This document shows, one piece after another, positions 1-9,083 of a stretch of DNA of 64,000 nt. The stretch is taken from assembly GCA_019652555.1 (NCBI GenBank), contig BPAJ01000001.1, positions 336,762 through 400,761 of the forward strand, in the 5' to 3' direction. Every line of letters begins with the position of its first letter. Within the stretch, counting starts at the first letter, position 1. A program made the position numbers and the translations under genes. Source of the DNA: Gammaproteobacteria bacterium. GTDB lineage: Bacteria > Pseudomonadota > Gammaproteobacteria > Magnimaribacterales > AG-339-G14. Below the pieces are notes generated by a model. The model had not been told where the DNA came from. It was given only the letters and a program-made list of their open reading frames with translations, and ran no database searches.

Positions 1-3000
1 GAGGTTCAAATTACAGATCCAGAACAAAATGGAGTAACTTCGACCATAACAGGAATTGACCAAGCCAAAGTTGCAATCTCAAGCTCTGGAGAAATTACTC
101 TTCGAGATACTCTAGACTTTGAAACTAAAGAGCAATTGGAGTTCGTGGTTGAAGTCTTTGATGGAAAAAATACGGTGCAGACGCCAGTAACCATTCAACT
201 GGATAACATTAACGATTTAACGGCTAATGTAGATTATACCGATAACCTTTTACACGAAGGGGCTAGTATCGATTCAACGGTTGCCAATATTAATGTCATC
301 GGAGATTCAACTCTCAATTATTCACTCTCAGGAGCAAATAGCTCAGACTTTAGCGTAACTTCAGATGGAAAAATAAAAGTTGCTCAAAACCTAGATCACA
401 GTTCAAAAAATATTTATGACTTAGTTTTGCGAGTAGAAGGTCGTCACGACACTCTCGATGTACCAGTCTCGATAAGCATTAAAGCCAATGAAGCACCCAT
501 CATGGGACCGAATGCCTCAATTCGTGCAGCGTTGAAGAGCTTGCAACTGTAGGAACAACTGTCATTCAATCTTCAAGACAGGATAATGATACAGATTCGA
601 TCACTTATTCTTTAGTAGATAATTTCGATGGAAAATTTTCCATAGATCAAAATACAGGTGCAGTTTCAGTAGCTGGAAAACTCGATTTTGAAAATCAAAG
701 TTTATTTAACATAGAAATCCAAGCTACCGATTCAAAAAACCTTACGGATATTGAATCCGTAGCACTAAATATTGGTGATGTAGTCCCTCTCAGTCAGGTC
801 AGTTATGACGTTTCTTCCACCAATGTGGAAGAAGTTAGAAATGAATTTGTGGTTCTAGAAACTGCAGACGAAGCCTCTGATGCAGAGCAAAAAATTCTTA
901 CTGCAAGTTCAAATTTCACCGATACCGATTCCACTTTTGCAATAAGCGGGCAAGATGCAGAAAAATTTGAAATAAATGCAACTACAGGACAATTGAGCAT
1001 CAAAGATTTAGGCGCTACTAATGTTACTGGTTTAAATTATGAAGACCAAAAAACCTATCAAATAACGATTACTGAATCTCGTTCCGATGAAGATCCGGCC
1101 TCTCAGGATATTACAATTAATGCTAAAAATATTGAAAACGATGCGGCATCGGTTCTGAGATATTCTTCTGCCTTCAATAACGAGGAAAGAATTGGTCTGA
1201 TGGCATCGGCTGATAGAGGAACACAAGGTTCTCAAGACAACAAGCCAATCAGAGAGTCCATTCTTACCTATGAAGATATTGAAGCCAGTAGTTCAGTGGC
1301 TACAGTTGACTCAAAGGGTTATATACGAAAAGACAATTCAGATACCGAAATCGCCACAACGGTATTTTCCAATACACAAGAAAATGGCAAGAATGAAAAT
1401 GGTACCGAATCGCTAGATTGGAAGTACACTTTTCCTGTAGAAGATAATTCCAACAACACGATAGATAGAATTCACAAACAACACAGCACCAGTTCTGTTG
1501 CTCTGCTTGCCTCTAATGATGCAGAAACTTCTCAAAGCATTTCATCAGCTGTTGCTGAAATAAAATCTACAGATGTTAAAAATTATAGATATGAATACAT
1601 TCATAATGAAATTAACGGATTGATCAACGCTAGCAACGATGGATCTTCTCCTTTAAATGGTGAGGATTTAACTAGTCAGTTTCAAACCAATGGGGACAGT
1701 CTTGGGCGGGAAGGAAAATTGACTATTAATTTGTCACAAGGCTTTAATTTCTTTGACCAAACATTCAATACGATTTACGTTTCGGAAAACGGTTATGCAT
1801 CTTTTACAAATTCTACCGTTGACGCTACTGATGACTTTATAACAGGTTTTCCAATTCAATTTTTAAATCCAGGAAACGATCCAATTGATGGAACGAATAT
1901 TCCTGATGGGTGGAAGGGTACCAATCTAAATTATTCACTTTTTCCCTTTTGGACAGATTTGGATGCCTTAGACCCTGACAGCAAGTTTTATTATTTTGAT
2001 GATCCTGCAAACAATAGAGCCATATTGGGATGGTATAACTTTAAGGAAAGGACTGCTCAAAATGATGCTTCCCGTGCAAATTTTGAAATAGTTTTGAATT
2101 TTTCAAATATGTCGGTTGAATTTAGATACGGCAATATCAGCTCTGATTTTCCATTGCACGATAAGCACAATACCATGGTAGGAATTGCCGGAGACCTAAA
2201 CCAAAATGAGTTTGAGCAATTTTACTATCACGTTCGAAATGGTCGTCCATTTGGTAGCGCAGGAAATATAGGAAATAGAATTTTTAAGTATATCCAGAAC
2301 CCTAATGATGTTACCGATGGCATGGTTGCAAAAGCCAATCAAGAATTAGAACCGGTATCCTCTTTAACTTACTCGCCTGAAGGCAATCCTAGTCCAGCTT
2401 CAGATGATATTTTTGAAAGCAATGAAATAAAATCCGCAGGCGTTGTTGGTAGTAATAACGAATTTTTGTGGATGAATTTAGATAAAGCAGCGGTCAATAT
2501 TGATTATCAAACCTCTTCGATAAACGATACTGGAGGATACGATGTGGGTTCACCAAATTATCTGGATGGTTCTTCGGGTACAGCTTCTTACGTTTCTGCG
2601 ACGTATAACTTGCTTGAAGATCAAATTACGTTAGCCGGAAAACCTTATACAGATGGTGATTTTAAAACTCTGTTAGAAGTTGAAGGAATTTCTGCAAAAG
2701 AGGTCGTGGCATTTGCGCCAATTCCAATTGAATATTCAGCTAGATTTAAAAATCCAAATTTCTTAAACGATTATGCTAGTTATTTCCTTCCACAATTCAT
2801 AAGTAGCGGCTATATGCAGCCTAACTCAGATGGAAGCGATAGATTATTTGACTTCGATGTTCTACAGGAAGACGATTATTGTCAATTTGACAGTTCTTTA
2901 AATTGTGGCTTTTCTTCAAGGGATGTTGCGAACCGTCAATATAGCGCAGTAAATGATGATAATTACAAATGGGCTTCAGCGGCTTTGACTACACAACAAG

Positions 3001-4808
3001 GCGCAGGCGATAATTTGTATATCAAAACTGACAGATTTTTTGGCTCGTCCGATTGGACTCCTTCTGGTCAATCTCTTTGGTACCAAGTATTTAAAAATAC
3101 CGGTAGGGGAGTAGGCCTATTTGCTCAAATAAATTTCAATTGTGAAGGCAATGGCTATTGTGGTTCAGAATCCTGGAATTCATCTGAAACTCAAAGCAGT
3201 TTATTTTCTGTCTTGATAAGTGATGTGTCAAAAAGATCTTTATTGGATGGATATTTTGTTGGCGATAGCGGATATGCAATGTCGGGTCAGCATTATTTCT
3301 CTTACAGCAGAAAGAACAATCGTATTGCAGCTAAAGATGGCATATATGCTCAATCTTTTGATACTCCACAGTTGGTATTTGGTTTAAATCCGATTAGCTG
3401 TGCCTCTAGCAGAGATTATGGCTGTTTTTGGGGGAGTAATAATCAAGACAGCAATGTTTGGACTACTCCAAAAGGTGCAATGATTACAACATCAGATCCA
3501 TACAGAGACCAAAGCAACATTTACAAGAGTGGCAGTATGGATTTGGGTGTTATGTATGCAATGGCTGAAAATTATTCAGACGATCCAGATTATAAAAACT
3601 ACCATGTCGGCTCTTTCAACCAAGGCATTGCGGCACAAGATCAAATTGATGGAAATGGAAATAAGGTTTCAAGTACTTCTTTAGATGACGTGAGCAATAG
3701 TTGGAGATCGCAATCGCAATCTTCAAACGATAATTGGAATGGATATCTAAATGGCCTTCTTAATATAGATGACAAATATCCTCAACTCATGGAGGGATCC
3801 ATAAACATTGCTTTTGATGGACAGAATGATCGTGTAAAAATTGCTTCAACCGATTCGCAGTTTTATAAACTTCCTTTCTTATCTGCAGATACAAATTTAA
3901 AAAACTCATGGTATCGCTCTGGAGTTAACGCAAACCTCATACCTTTTTCTTATGGTAATCAGAACGATCAAAATTTAATCCCGTTAGGGACAGGACATTT
4001 TGCTATTCAATTTGGCGATGTTGAAGAGAACAATTTAAATAAGGATTTTGCACAATCTGCTTATCTGAATAAAAGCGTATTTGGAGCAATTGCTAAAGAC
4101 CAAAATAACACAGTAAAAGCAGGCAGCACTTCCTTAGCAGACAATTTAACATTTCAAAAAAGTAGTGACACAACCGGGGCACTTGTTACTTGGGAAACTA
4201 TAGATAATCCTGATCAAGATTTTATTCAAAATGCGGTAATTCCTGATTTGGATTATATGAGTTGGGGTTTTTGGGCAATGGCTACCAATGACATTGCTGA
4301 TAATCTTTATAATGGGGAATTTGATGGTAGAGGAGAACAAACTGCGGCAGTACACATGGGTACTTGGTTTGCTGGAGACCTCATCGATCAGTCCGATTTA
4401 CCAGTTAATTATCAGGCAACATTAAGTGGTGCAGCTATTTTTAACGTATTTACTCGTTTAAATGATGCCTCACATCGTTACATTGCCTCAGGTATAGCTT
4501 CCGGCAATTTAAATTTTAGTAATACTGGAGACTGGACAGGTACTTTGAATATCTCCGAAGCTGATAAGGCTAGCGCTAATGCTGCTGTTAAAAATTGGAA
4601 TGCTACATTTAATTTATCAAGTGCGGATGCAAATTTTCTTCAAAACTTTTCGTGCGCCGACATAAATTCGTCCAGCGTTTGTAGCGGTGCTAGGGGATCT
4701 CTTTACGGTACAAAAGGTAATATTGAAATGGGAGCTCAGTTTAAATATACAGTTGAAAGTTTGAATTCTATTTATATGGCTGAAGGTATCTCTATTTTAT
4801 CTGAATAA
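1..4808 (+). CDS. Giant cadherin/nidogen-like cell-surface protein, 5'-partial, one frame break
   Basis: The reading frame is open from the first base, so the start lies outside the window. Up to about 530 and again to about 1130 the protein shows bacterial cadherin-like repeats, with LDFE motifs, xxVxVxDG strands and NIND-type repeat ends. Around 1680-2240 lies a nidogen-like (NIDO) domain: FPFWTDLD, then RAILGWYNF, VEFRYGNI and VGIAGD. The last 200 residues, with YMSWGFW, HMGTWFAGD and a Gly-rich beta pattern, resemble the C-terminal beta-barrel of large FecR/TbpB-like surface proteins. An upstream part in frame 1 ends in a stop at 550-552, but the same repeat continues in frame 3 from about 531 (VEELATVGTT), so one base appears missing near 527-530. 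The likely role is Ca-dependent adhesion at the cell surface; the ligand is unknown. The domain calls are by eye. Confidence 0.72.
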
Positions 4809-4852
4809 ATGTACTTGAGCTTAGAACACGATATCTATATCATCACTTTTCA

Positions 4853-5614
4853 ATGTCCAGTTTTATAGAGTTTTTTCTTTCGATACGTGACAGTAAGTTT
4901 TTCACCGGCTTAGTCATTTCTGTAATCGTAGCCTCCGCAATATATGCTGGTGCCAGTTCTTATGACATACCAAATAATTATGCAGTCATGCTGGACTATT
5001 TTGATTATGCAATTACTGTATTCTTTCTTGTTGAAATTTTAATAAGAATGTTTGCTGAAGCTAATCACCCATTACGTTTTTTTAAAAATGGCTGGAATGT
5101 TTTTGATTTTATTATCGTCGTAGTCAGTTTGGTACCAGTTGATGGAGCTGAAAGTGCTTTTGTAGCGAGACTTTTAAGAATTGTTAGAGTCTTAAGAATA
5201 ATTACAGTCGTGCCTGCATTTCGTCATATTGTAGAATCGCTATTCAAATCCATGCCACGAGTTGCTTTCATAGCACTATTAATGTTTATTGTTATTTACA
5301 TTTGGGCTGCAATTGGCACTTTAATTTTTAGTGAGGTAGATCCTGAACATTGGCGTAACATCGGAATTGCAGCATTAACTCTCGCTCAGGTAGCTACCTA
5401 TGATGATTGGGCTGCTGTAATGACCAATGTTCTTGAAGCTTATCCTTATTCTTGGATTTATTTTATAAGTTTCATTTTAGTAACTTCGGTTGTATTGCTT
5501 AACATGGTTATTGGCATCATTGTTGATGTAATGAGTCGAGATGCCAGAGAAAATCTTTTCGACAATGTTGATTCTAATGATCACGTTGTTACCAAAGAAA
5601 ATGAAGGTCTATGA
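4853..5614 (+). CDS. Voltage-gated cation channel, BacNav type with aspartate filter
   Basis: Single-domain six-helix channel of 253 residues (Ion_trans family), forming a homotetramer in the inner membrane. S1 to S3 occupy roughly residues 17-95. S4 carries arginines every third position (R106, R109, R112, R115) in RLLRIVRVLRII. S5, pore helix and S6 follow. The pore segment LTLAQVATYDDWA (175-187) aligns with the NavAb segment LTLFQIMTLESWS, so the filter TLESW becomes TYDDW. In engineered CavAb, aspartates at exactly these two positions belong to the set that gives calcium selectivity, so Ca or mixed selectivity is inferred. The tail after S6 is short and acidic, with no long coiled coil visible. 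The stop overlaps the next start (ATGA), indicating co-transcription. Family identity is strong; ion preference is a prediction. Confidence 0.88.
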   Translation: MSSFIEFFLSIRDSKFFTGLVISVIVASAIYAGASSYDIPNNYAVMLDYFDYAITVFFLVEILIRMFAEANHPLRFFKNGWNVFDFIIVVVSLVPVDGAESAFVARLLRIVRVLRIITVVPAFRHIVESLFKSMPRVAFIALLMFIVIYIWAAIGTLIFSEVDPEHWRNIGIAALTLAQVATYDDWAAVMTNVLEAYPYSWIYFISFILVTSVVLLNMVIGIIVDVMSRDARENLFDNVDSNDHVVTKENEGL

Positions 5615-6375
5615 CCTTCATCACAGATAGCACTTTTAATATATTGTTATTAGCCTGGCTGGGAGTAGGTATTATTGCCTTCGTTTATTTGTTTTTTCAA
5701 ACCGCTCCTTATGGGAAACATGTTTCAAAAGGTTGGGGTCCTGAAATTTCAGCTAAGGCAGGATGGATAATTGAGGAATGTCCAGCTTTTTTCTTAATGC
5801 TGATATATTTTCTAATAGCTGGTGACTATACCAATCCAGTACATGTCATATTCACGGTACTGTATTGCGGTCACTATTTTAATAGAAGTTTCGTTTGGCC
5901 AATGCGAGCTCAATCAACAGATAAAAAAATGCCTTTGATGGTTGTTTTTTCTGCGATCGGCTTTAACTTTGTTAATGTTTTTTTTCAAGGCACTTGGATT
6001 TTTCTTCTAAGTGACTACAGCTATGGTTGGCTGACAACTATTCCGTTTCTTATTGGTCTATTGGTATTTTTTCTAGGTTTCTATATAAACGTCAGATCTG
6101 ATGAAATCATGATTAATTTACGAAAAGAAAAAGGTGATGGATATCATATTCCTGAAGGCTTTTTATTTAATAAAGTAAGTAATCCAAATTATCTTGGAGA
6201 ATTTATAGAGTGGTTAGGCTGGGCGATCATGACTTGGAGTTTGGCTGGATTGGTATTTTTCTTATGGACCGTTTGTAACTTATTTCCAAGAGCAATTTCA
6301 AACCACAATTGGTACCAAAATAAATTTGAGGACTATCCTAAAGAACGAAAAGCAGTCATTCCCAATATCATTTAA
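5611..6375 (+). CDS. Steroid 5-alpha-reductase (SRD5A)-like membrane enzyme
   Basis: A 254-residue polytopic membrane protein. The C-terminal half carries the signature of the 3-oxo-5-alpha-steroid 4-dehydrogenase C-terminal domain: SNPNYLGEFIEWLGWAI, then TWSLAGL, CNLFPRA, NWYQNKFEDYPKERKAVIP. Family members use NADPH to reduce a double bond conjugated to a carbonyl in steroids, polyprenols or enoyl lipids. The natural substrate in bacteria is mostly unknown, and nothing here fixes it. At least six hydrophobic segments precede and include the domain. Its start overlaps the stop of the channel gene by four bases, so the two are probably translated from one message, though no functional link is established. 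Confidence 0.85.
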   Translation: MTFITDSTFNILLLAWLGVGIIAFVYLFFQTAPYGKHVSKGWGPEISAKAGWIIEECPAFFLMLIYFLIAGDYTNPVHVIFTVLYCGHYFNRSFVWPMRAQSTDKKMPLMVVFSAIGFNFVNVFFQGTWIFLLSDYSYGWLTTIPFLIGLLVFFLGFYINVRSDEIMINLRKEKGDGYHIPEGFLFNKVSNPNYLGEFIEWLGWAIMTWSLAGLVFFLWTVCNLFPRAISNHNWYQNKFEDYPKERKAVIPNII

Positions 6376-6421
6376 TAACTTCTAAAATACTTATGGGTAT
6401 AATCTTCCTAGAGGAAAAAAA

Positions 6422-6823
6422 ATGACTAGAGTTATTCGTTATTCATTAGGATTGATGTTTGCTTTTTTTATAACGATGTCGTTTTTTATGATTTTCATTC
6501 CAGATGCTATTTTAATCTTCCCTGGTTCCAGTTGGACTACTGAACAGATGGCAGAATGGCGTTTGCGTACTTTGTTGCCCGCATTCTATCTGACTATTTG
6601 CTATTTTATTTATCGCTATTTTTCTGGCAGAAATCCAACTTCAACCATTTGGCCAATATTAATCATCATCTTCTTCTTTATGATGACGCAAATAATCAGC
6701 CTATTTACTAACTATTTTAGTTGGATACAATTTCTTTCTTTATTTCTTACTGTAATTGTATTTTTATTATTAAGAGAAGCTCACAATAGACGTAAAAATG
6801 AAATTTTTAATAAGCCCTTATAG
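6422..6823 (+). CDS. Small integral membrane protein, unknown function
   Basis: A 133-residue protein with about four predicted membrane helices: one near the N-terminus after MTRVIRYS, a second around residues 50-63, and two in the Phe/Ile/Leu-rich C-terminal half. It ends in a basic tail (HNRRKNEIF). A purine-rich stretch (GAGGAAAAAA) sits just before the ATG and can serve as ribosome-binding site. No catalytic motif is visible and I do not recognise the family. It follows the reductase gene at 46 bases and precedes another small membrane protein by 8 bases, so it probably belongs to the same transcription unit. Confidence 0.7.
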   Translation: MTRVIRYSLGLMFAFFITMSFFMIFIPDAILIFPGSSWTTEQMAEWRLRTLLPAFYLTICYFIYRYFSGRNPTSTIWPILIIIFFFMMTQIISLFTNYFSWIQFLSLFLTVIVFLLLREAHNRRKNEIFNKPL

Positions 6824-6831
6824 GCATTTGT

Positions 6832-7119
6832 ATGCTAGAAAGAATTGATTTTTTAATAAAGTGGTATTTGAGATTGGTTGCCTTGATCTGGATATTATTT
6901 GTTCCAACTTTGTACTTCATTACCTTCATTTCAGGCTCTCAAGAAACATCTTTAAATATTTTCTTTAATGCAGCTTTTGAGTGGGCTTTTTTAGTGCCCT
7001 TTGGATACGAACAGAATGTACCCGGACAATTCGCTCCAGTTATAAGACTCTTTTTTTGGTCTTTTTGGATAATTATGGTTTCTCGTTGGGTTTTAACTGG
7101 AAGGCATTTTTACCAATAA
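6832..7119 (+). CDS. Small membrane protein, unknown function
   Basis: A 95-residue protein with an N-terminal helix around residues 13-33 and a second near residues 68-87, linked by a loop with the segment PFGYEQNVPGQFAPV. It ends in RWVLTGRHFYQ. The ATG lies 8 bases after the preceding stop, so it is likely co-translated with the 133-residue protein. No motif of a known enzyme or transporter is visible. Function is unassigned. Confidence 0.65.
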   Translation: MLERIDFLIKWYLRLVALIWILFVPTLYFITFISGSQETSLNIFFNAAFEWAFLVPFGYEQNVPGQFAPVIRLFFWSFWIIMVSRWVLTGRHFYQ

Positions 7120-7123
7120 CAAT

Positions 7124-7291
7124 CTAAAAGCCCACTAACAAAATAGACACAAGACCTCCGGCAATCAAAGAAATGTTAAATATTTTTTTGTCTGTTAGAG
7201 GCTTTTTACCGTTGTAAGCACTTGAATGAAAATAATTAAAAAAAACATACCAAAATATAAAAGTAAATACAGGCCAGACAATCAAAAACAT
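7124..7291 (-). CDS. 55-residue membrane peptide, unknown
   Basis: A short open frame on the minus strand, ATG at 7291 and stop TAG at 7124-7126. It encodes an N-terminal helix (MFLIVWPVFTFIFWYVFF), a short polar loop with YNGKKPLTDKK and a second helix (NISLIAGGLVSILLVGF). The two-helix hairpin layout with a basic loop looks like a real small membrane protein. It starts 9 bases after the stop of the 71-residue protein gene on the same strand, which supports a two-gene unit. No strong ribosome-binding site is visible. It converges on the 95-residue gene, with four bases between the stops. Confidence 0.5.
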   Translation of the reverse strand: MFLIVWPVFTFIFWYVFFNYFHSSAYNGKKPLTDKKIFNISLIAGGLVSILLVGF

Positions 7292-7300
7292 AAAAAAATA

Positions 7301-7516
7301 TCAACCGGCGAAGATACCTCCGAAAACATTTAAGCCTAAAAAGGTTACAAATCCGATACTAAGAGATCCAAAAAATAAAGCTAAGGCAACCGATACTATT
7401 TCAATCCAAGACCAAACGGTTTTCTTATCATCATTAAGCCTGATATAAATTTCTACTGCACCAAAGCAAATTGCAAATAAGGTTGCTAATAACACTATGA
7501 CAATAACTTCATCCAT
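7301..7516 (-). CDS. 71-residue two-helix membrane protein, unknown
   Basis: Encodes an acidic start (MDEV), a helix at about residues 4-24, a charged loop (RLNDDKKTVWSW) and a second hydrophobic segment ending in GLNVFGGIFAG. No recognised domain. It is the first gene of a short minus-strand pair with the 55-residue peptide. The 90 bases between it and the plus-strand gene at 7607 must hold both divergent promoters. Function is unknown. Confidence 0.55.
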   Translation of the reverse strand: MDEVIVIVLLATLFAICFGAVEIYIRLNDDKKTVWSWIEIVSVALALFFGSLSIGFVTFLGLNVFGGIFAG

Positions 7517-7606
7517 TTTTTAATTATAACTAAATCAATTCTTTTTAATGTACATTCAAACTTTATCGAATATACCTATCTCTTTAATAGTTTGTAAAAT
7601 ATAAGG

Positions 7607-7825
7607 ATGGGTGGATATGATTTTATGATAGTCCTTTGGGTTATTTTTATTATCGTTGGCTTATTGCGTATCAAAGACGATTACAAAGATTTTAGAGAAA
7701 CAAAGGAAAGATTAAGCATCTCCTTAGCAACAAAACTTAGTATGTTTACGGGTGGAATTGCTATGACCTTATTTGGGATAGCTGGATTAATCTATCTTAT
7801 TATGAATCCAGGAATGTTTTCTTAA
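7607..7825 (+). CDS. 72-residue two-helix membrane protein, unknown
   Basis: Encodes helix 1 (IVLWVIFIIVGLL), a highly charged loop (RIKDDYKDFRETKERL) and helix 2 (GGIAMTLFGIAGLIYLIM). AAGGATGG surrounds the ATG. The charged loop should be cytoplasmic if the hairpin follows the positive-inside rule, though it also has many acidic residues. I do not recognise the family. It is followed after 33 bases by the CxxC protein gene. Confidence 0.55.
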   Translation: MGGYDFMIVLWVIFIIVGLLRIKDDYKDFRETKERLSISLATKLSMFTGGIAMTLFGIAGLIYLIMNPGMFS

Positions 7826-7858
7826 AACTACCAATTAAAAAAATCAGGACAAGGAAAA

Positions 7859-8236
7859 ATGACTCGTTTTAAAACTTTTTATTTTATTTACGATGCAGAT
7901 GGTGGCATTTTTAATAAAATAAAATATTGGCTAAATAAAAATATTTTAAAGAAGAATACTGCATGTGAACTATGTGATATCTCGCATGGTAAATTTTTTG
8001 TAAGGCTAGAGTGGTTAGATTTTATAAGGGAACTTGAGAAAGAATATAAAATAGAAGTCTTACATCGCAATGAATTACCTAAAAAAATTCGAGAAAAAAA
8101 TTTTCAATATCCTTGTGTAATTGGCGAAACAAATTCTGAGCTAAGAGAAGTTTTTAGCAATGCTGAATTTAGAGATTTTGAAAATCTAACAAATGTTAGA
8201 GAATTAAGAGAACAGTTTTTAGGTAAGATATCTTAG
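7859..8236 (+). CDS. Uncharacterised CxxC protein
   Basis: A soluble-looking protein of 125 residues. It opens with FYFIYDADGGIFNKI and has the segment ACELCDISHGKF, giving a CxxC pair near residues 37-40 followed by a histidine. Later segments are VLHRNELP and YPCVIGE, with a third cysteine. The arrangement of YDADGG, CxLCDISHG and LHRNE looks like a conserved uncharacterised family, and the CxxC-His pattern could bind metal or act in thiol chemistry; that is inference. An AAGGAAAA site precedes the ATG. No signal peptide is seen. Confidence 0.6.
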   Translation: MTRFKTFYFIYDADGGIFNKIKYWLNKNILKKNTACELCDISHGKFFVRLEWLDFIRELEKEYKIEVLHRNELPKKIREKNFQYPCVIGETNSELREVFSNAEFRDFENLTNVRELREQFLGKIS

Positions 8237-8286
8237 AACTCAAGCAGCATTGTAAAAATCCTGATAACAAAATATCCGTGGAGATG

Positions 8287-8292
8287 TATAAT
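8287..8292 (+). promoter_or_regulatory. Minus-10 element for tRNA-Gly
   Basis: A perfect TATAAT hexamer ends 20 bases before the tRNA 5' end, so transcription would begin roughly a dozen bases upstream of the mature tRNA. The minus-35 region is weak; TGATAA at 8262-8267 is the best candidate, with 19-base spacing. Confidence 0.5.
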
Positions 8293-8312
8293 CACCATTC
8301 ATTTTAAGATTT

Positions 8313-8387
<75 letters not shown>

Positions 8388-8399
8388 GAAAAATCCTTT

Positions 8400-9053
8400 T
8401 TACTTAAATAATTGATCCGCTACGTAGGGATTTGTAAGTCTTTCCTGGCCAAATGTAGATACAGGCCCATGACCTGGAACAAAAGTAACGTCGTTTCCAA
8501 GCGGCCAAAGCTTACTTCTGATGGCATCCAACAAGTCTTGAGTATTACCTCTGGGTAAATCCGTCCTGCCAATAGAACCTTGAAAGAGCACATCTCCAAC
8601 GATAGCAAGTTTCGATTCCGGATGATGAAAGACTACATGACCTGGAGTATGTCCAGGACAGTGATAAACATCTAACTTTTCACCATCTATTTCGATTTGG
8701 TCGCCATCGGTTAACCATCGGTTTGGCTCAAAATTTTTTGCACTATCCAAACCATAACGTTTGCCTTGCTCTTCTAGAGCGTTAATTAGAAAACCATCAT
8801 CTTTATGAGGCCCTTCAATTTCAACGTTGAACTTTTGTGCCAGTTCGAACGCACCACCAGCATGATCTAAATGACCATGAGTAATGAACACTTTAGAGAG
8901 AGTAAGACCTTGTTCAGAAATAAAATTTTCAATCAAAGATAAATCACCGCCAGGATCCGTCACGGCTGCGATTTTAGAGGATTCTTTCCAAATGACACAA
9001 GAATTCTGCTGCAAGGGAGTCACAGGAATGATTGCTGCTTTTAATGTAGCCAT
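8400..9053 (-). CDS. MBL-fold metallo-hydrolase, glyoxalase II-like (YcbL type)
   Basis: A 217-residue metallo-beta-lactamase-fold hydrolase. The dinuclear-metal motif THGHLDH is at residues 58-64, with further ligands in CPGHTPGH, the aspartate of GDVLFQG and the histidine of VPGHGP. Size and motif order match the YcbL/type II glyoxalase group, which hydrolyses thioesters such as S-lactoylglutathione. The short length lacks the glutathione-binding C-terminal domain of classical GloB, so the exact thioester is open. It is transcribed divergently from the epoxide hydrolase gene, with 30 bases between starts. Cytosolic, no signal peptide. Confidence 0.85.
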   Translation of the reverse strand: MATLKAAIIPVTPLQQNSCVIWKESSKIAAVTDPGGDLSLIENFISEQGLTLSKVFITHGHLDHAGGAFELAQKFNVEIEGPHKDDGFLINALEEQGKRYGLDSAKNFEPNRWLTDGDQIEIDGEKLDVYHCPGHTPGHVVFHHPESKLAIVGDVLFQGSIGRTDLPRGNTQDLLDAIRSKLWPLGNDVTFVPGHGPVSTFGQERLTNPYVADQLFK

Positions 9054-9083
9054 GATTAAAAAAAACTGACATCATTATAACCT

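Noticed and set aside
136-552. A separate 138-residue gene at the start of the window
   Set aside because: It begins at TTG inside an open cadherin repeat and ends at a frame break; it is part of the giant protein.
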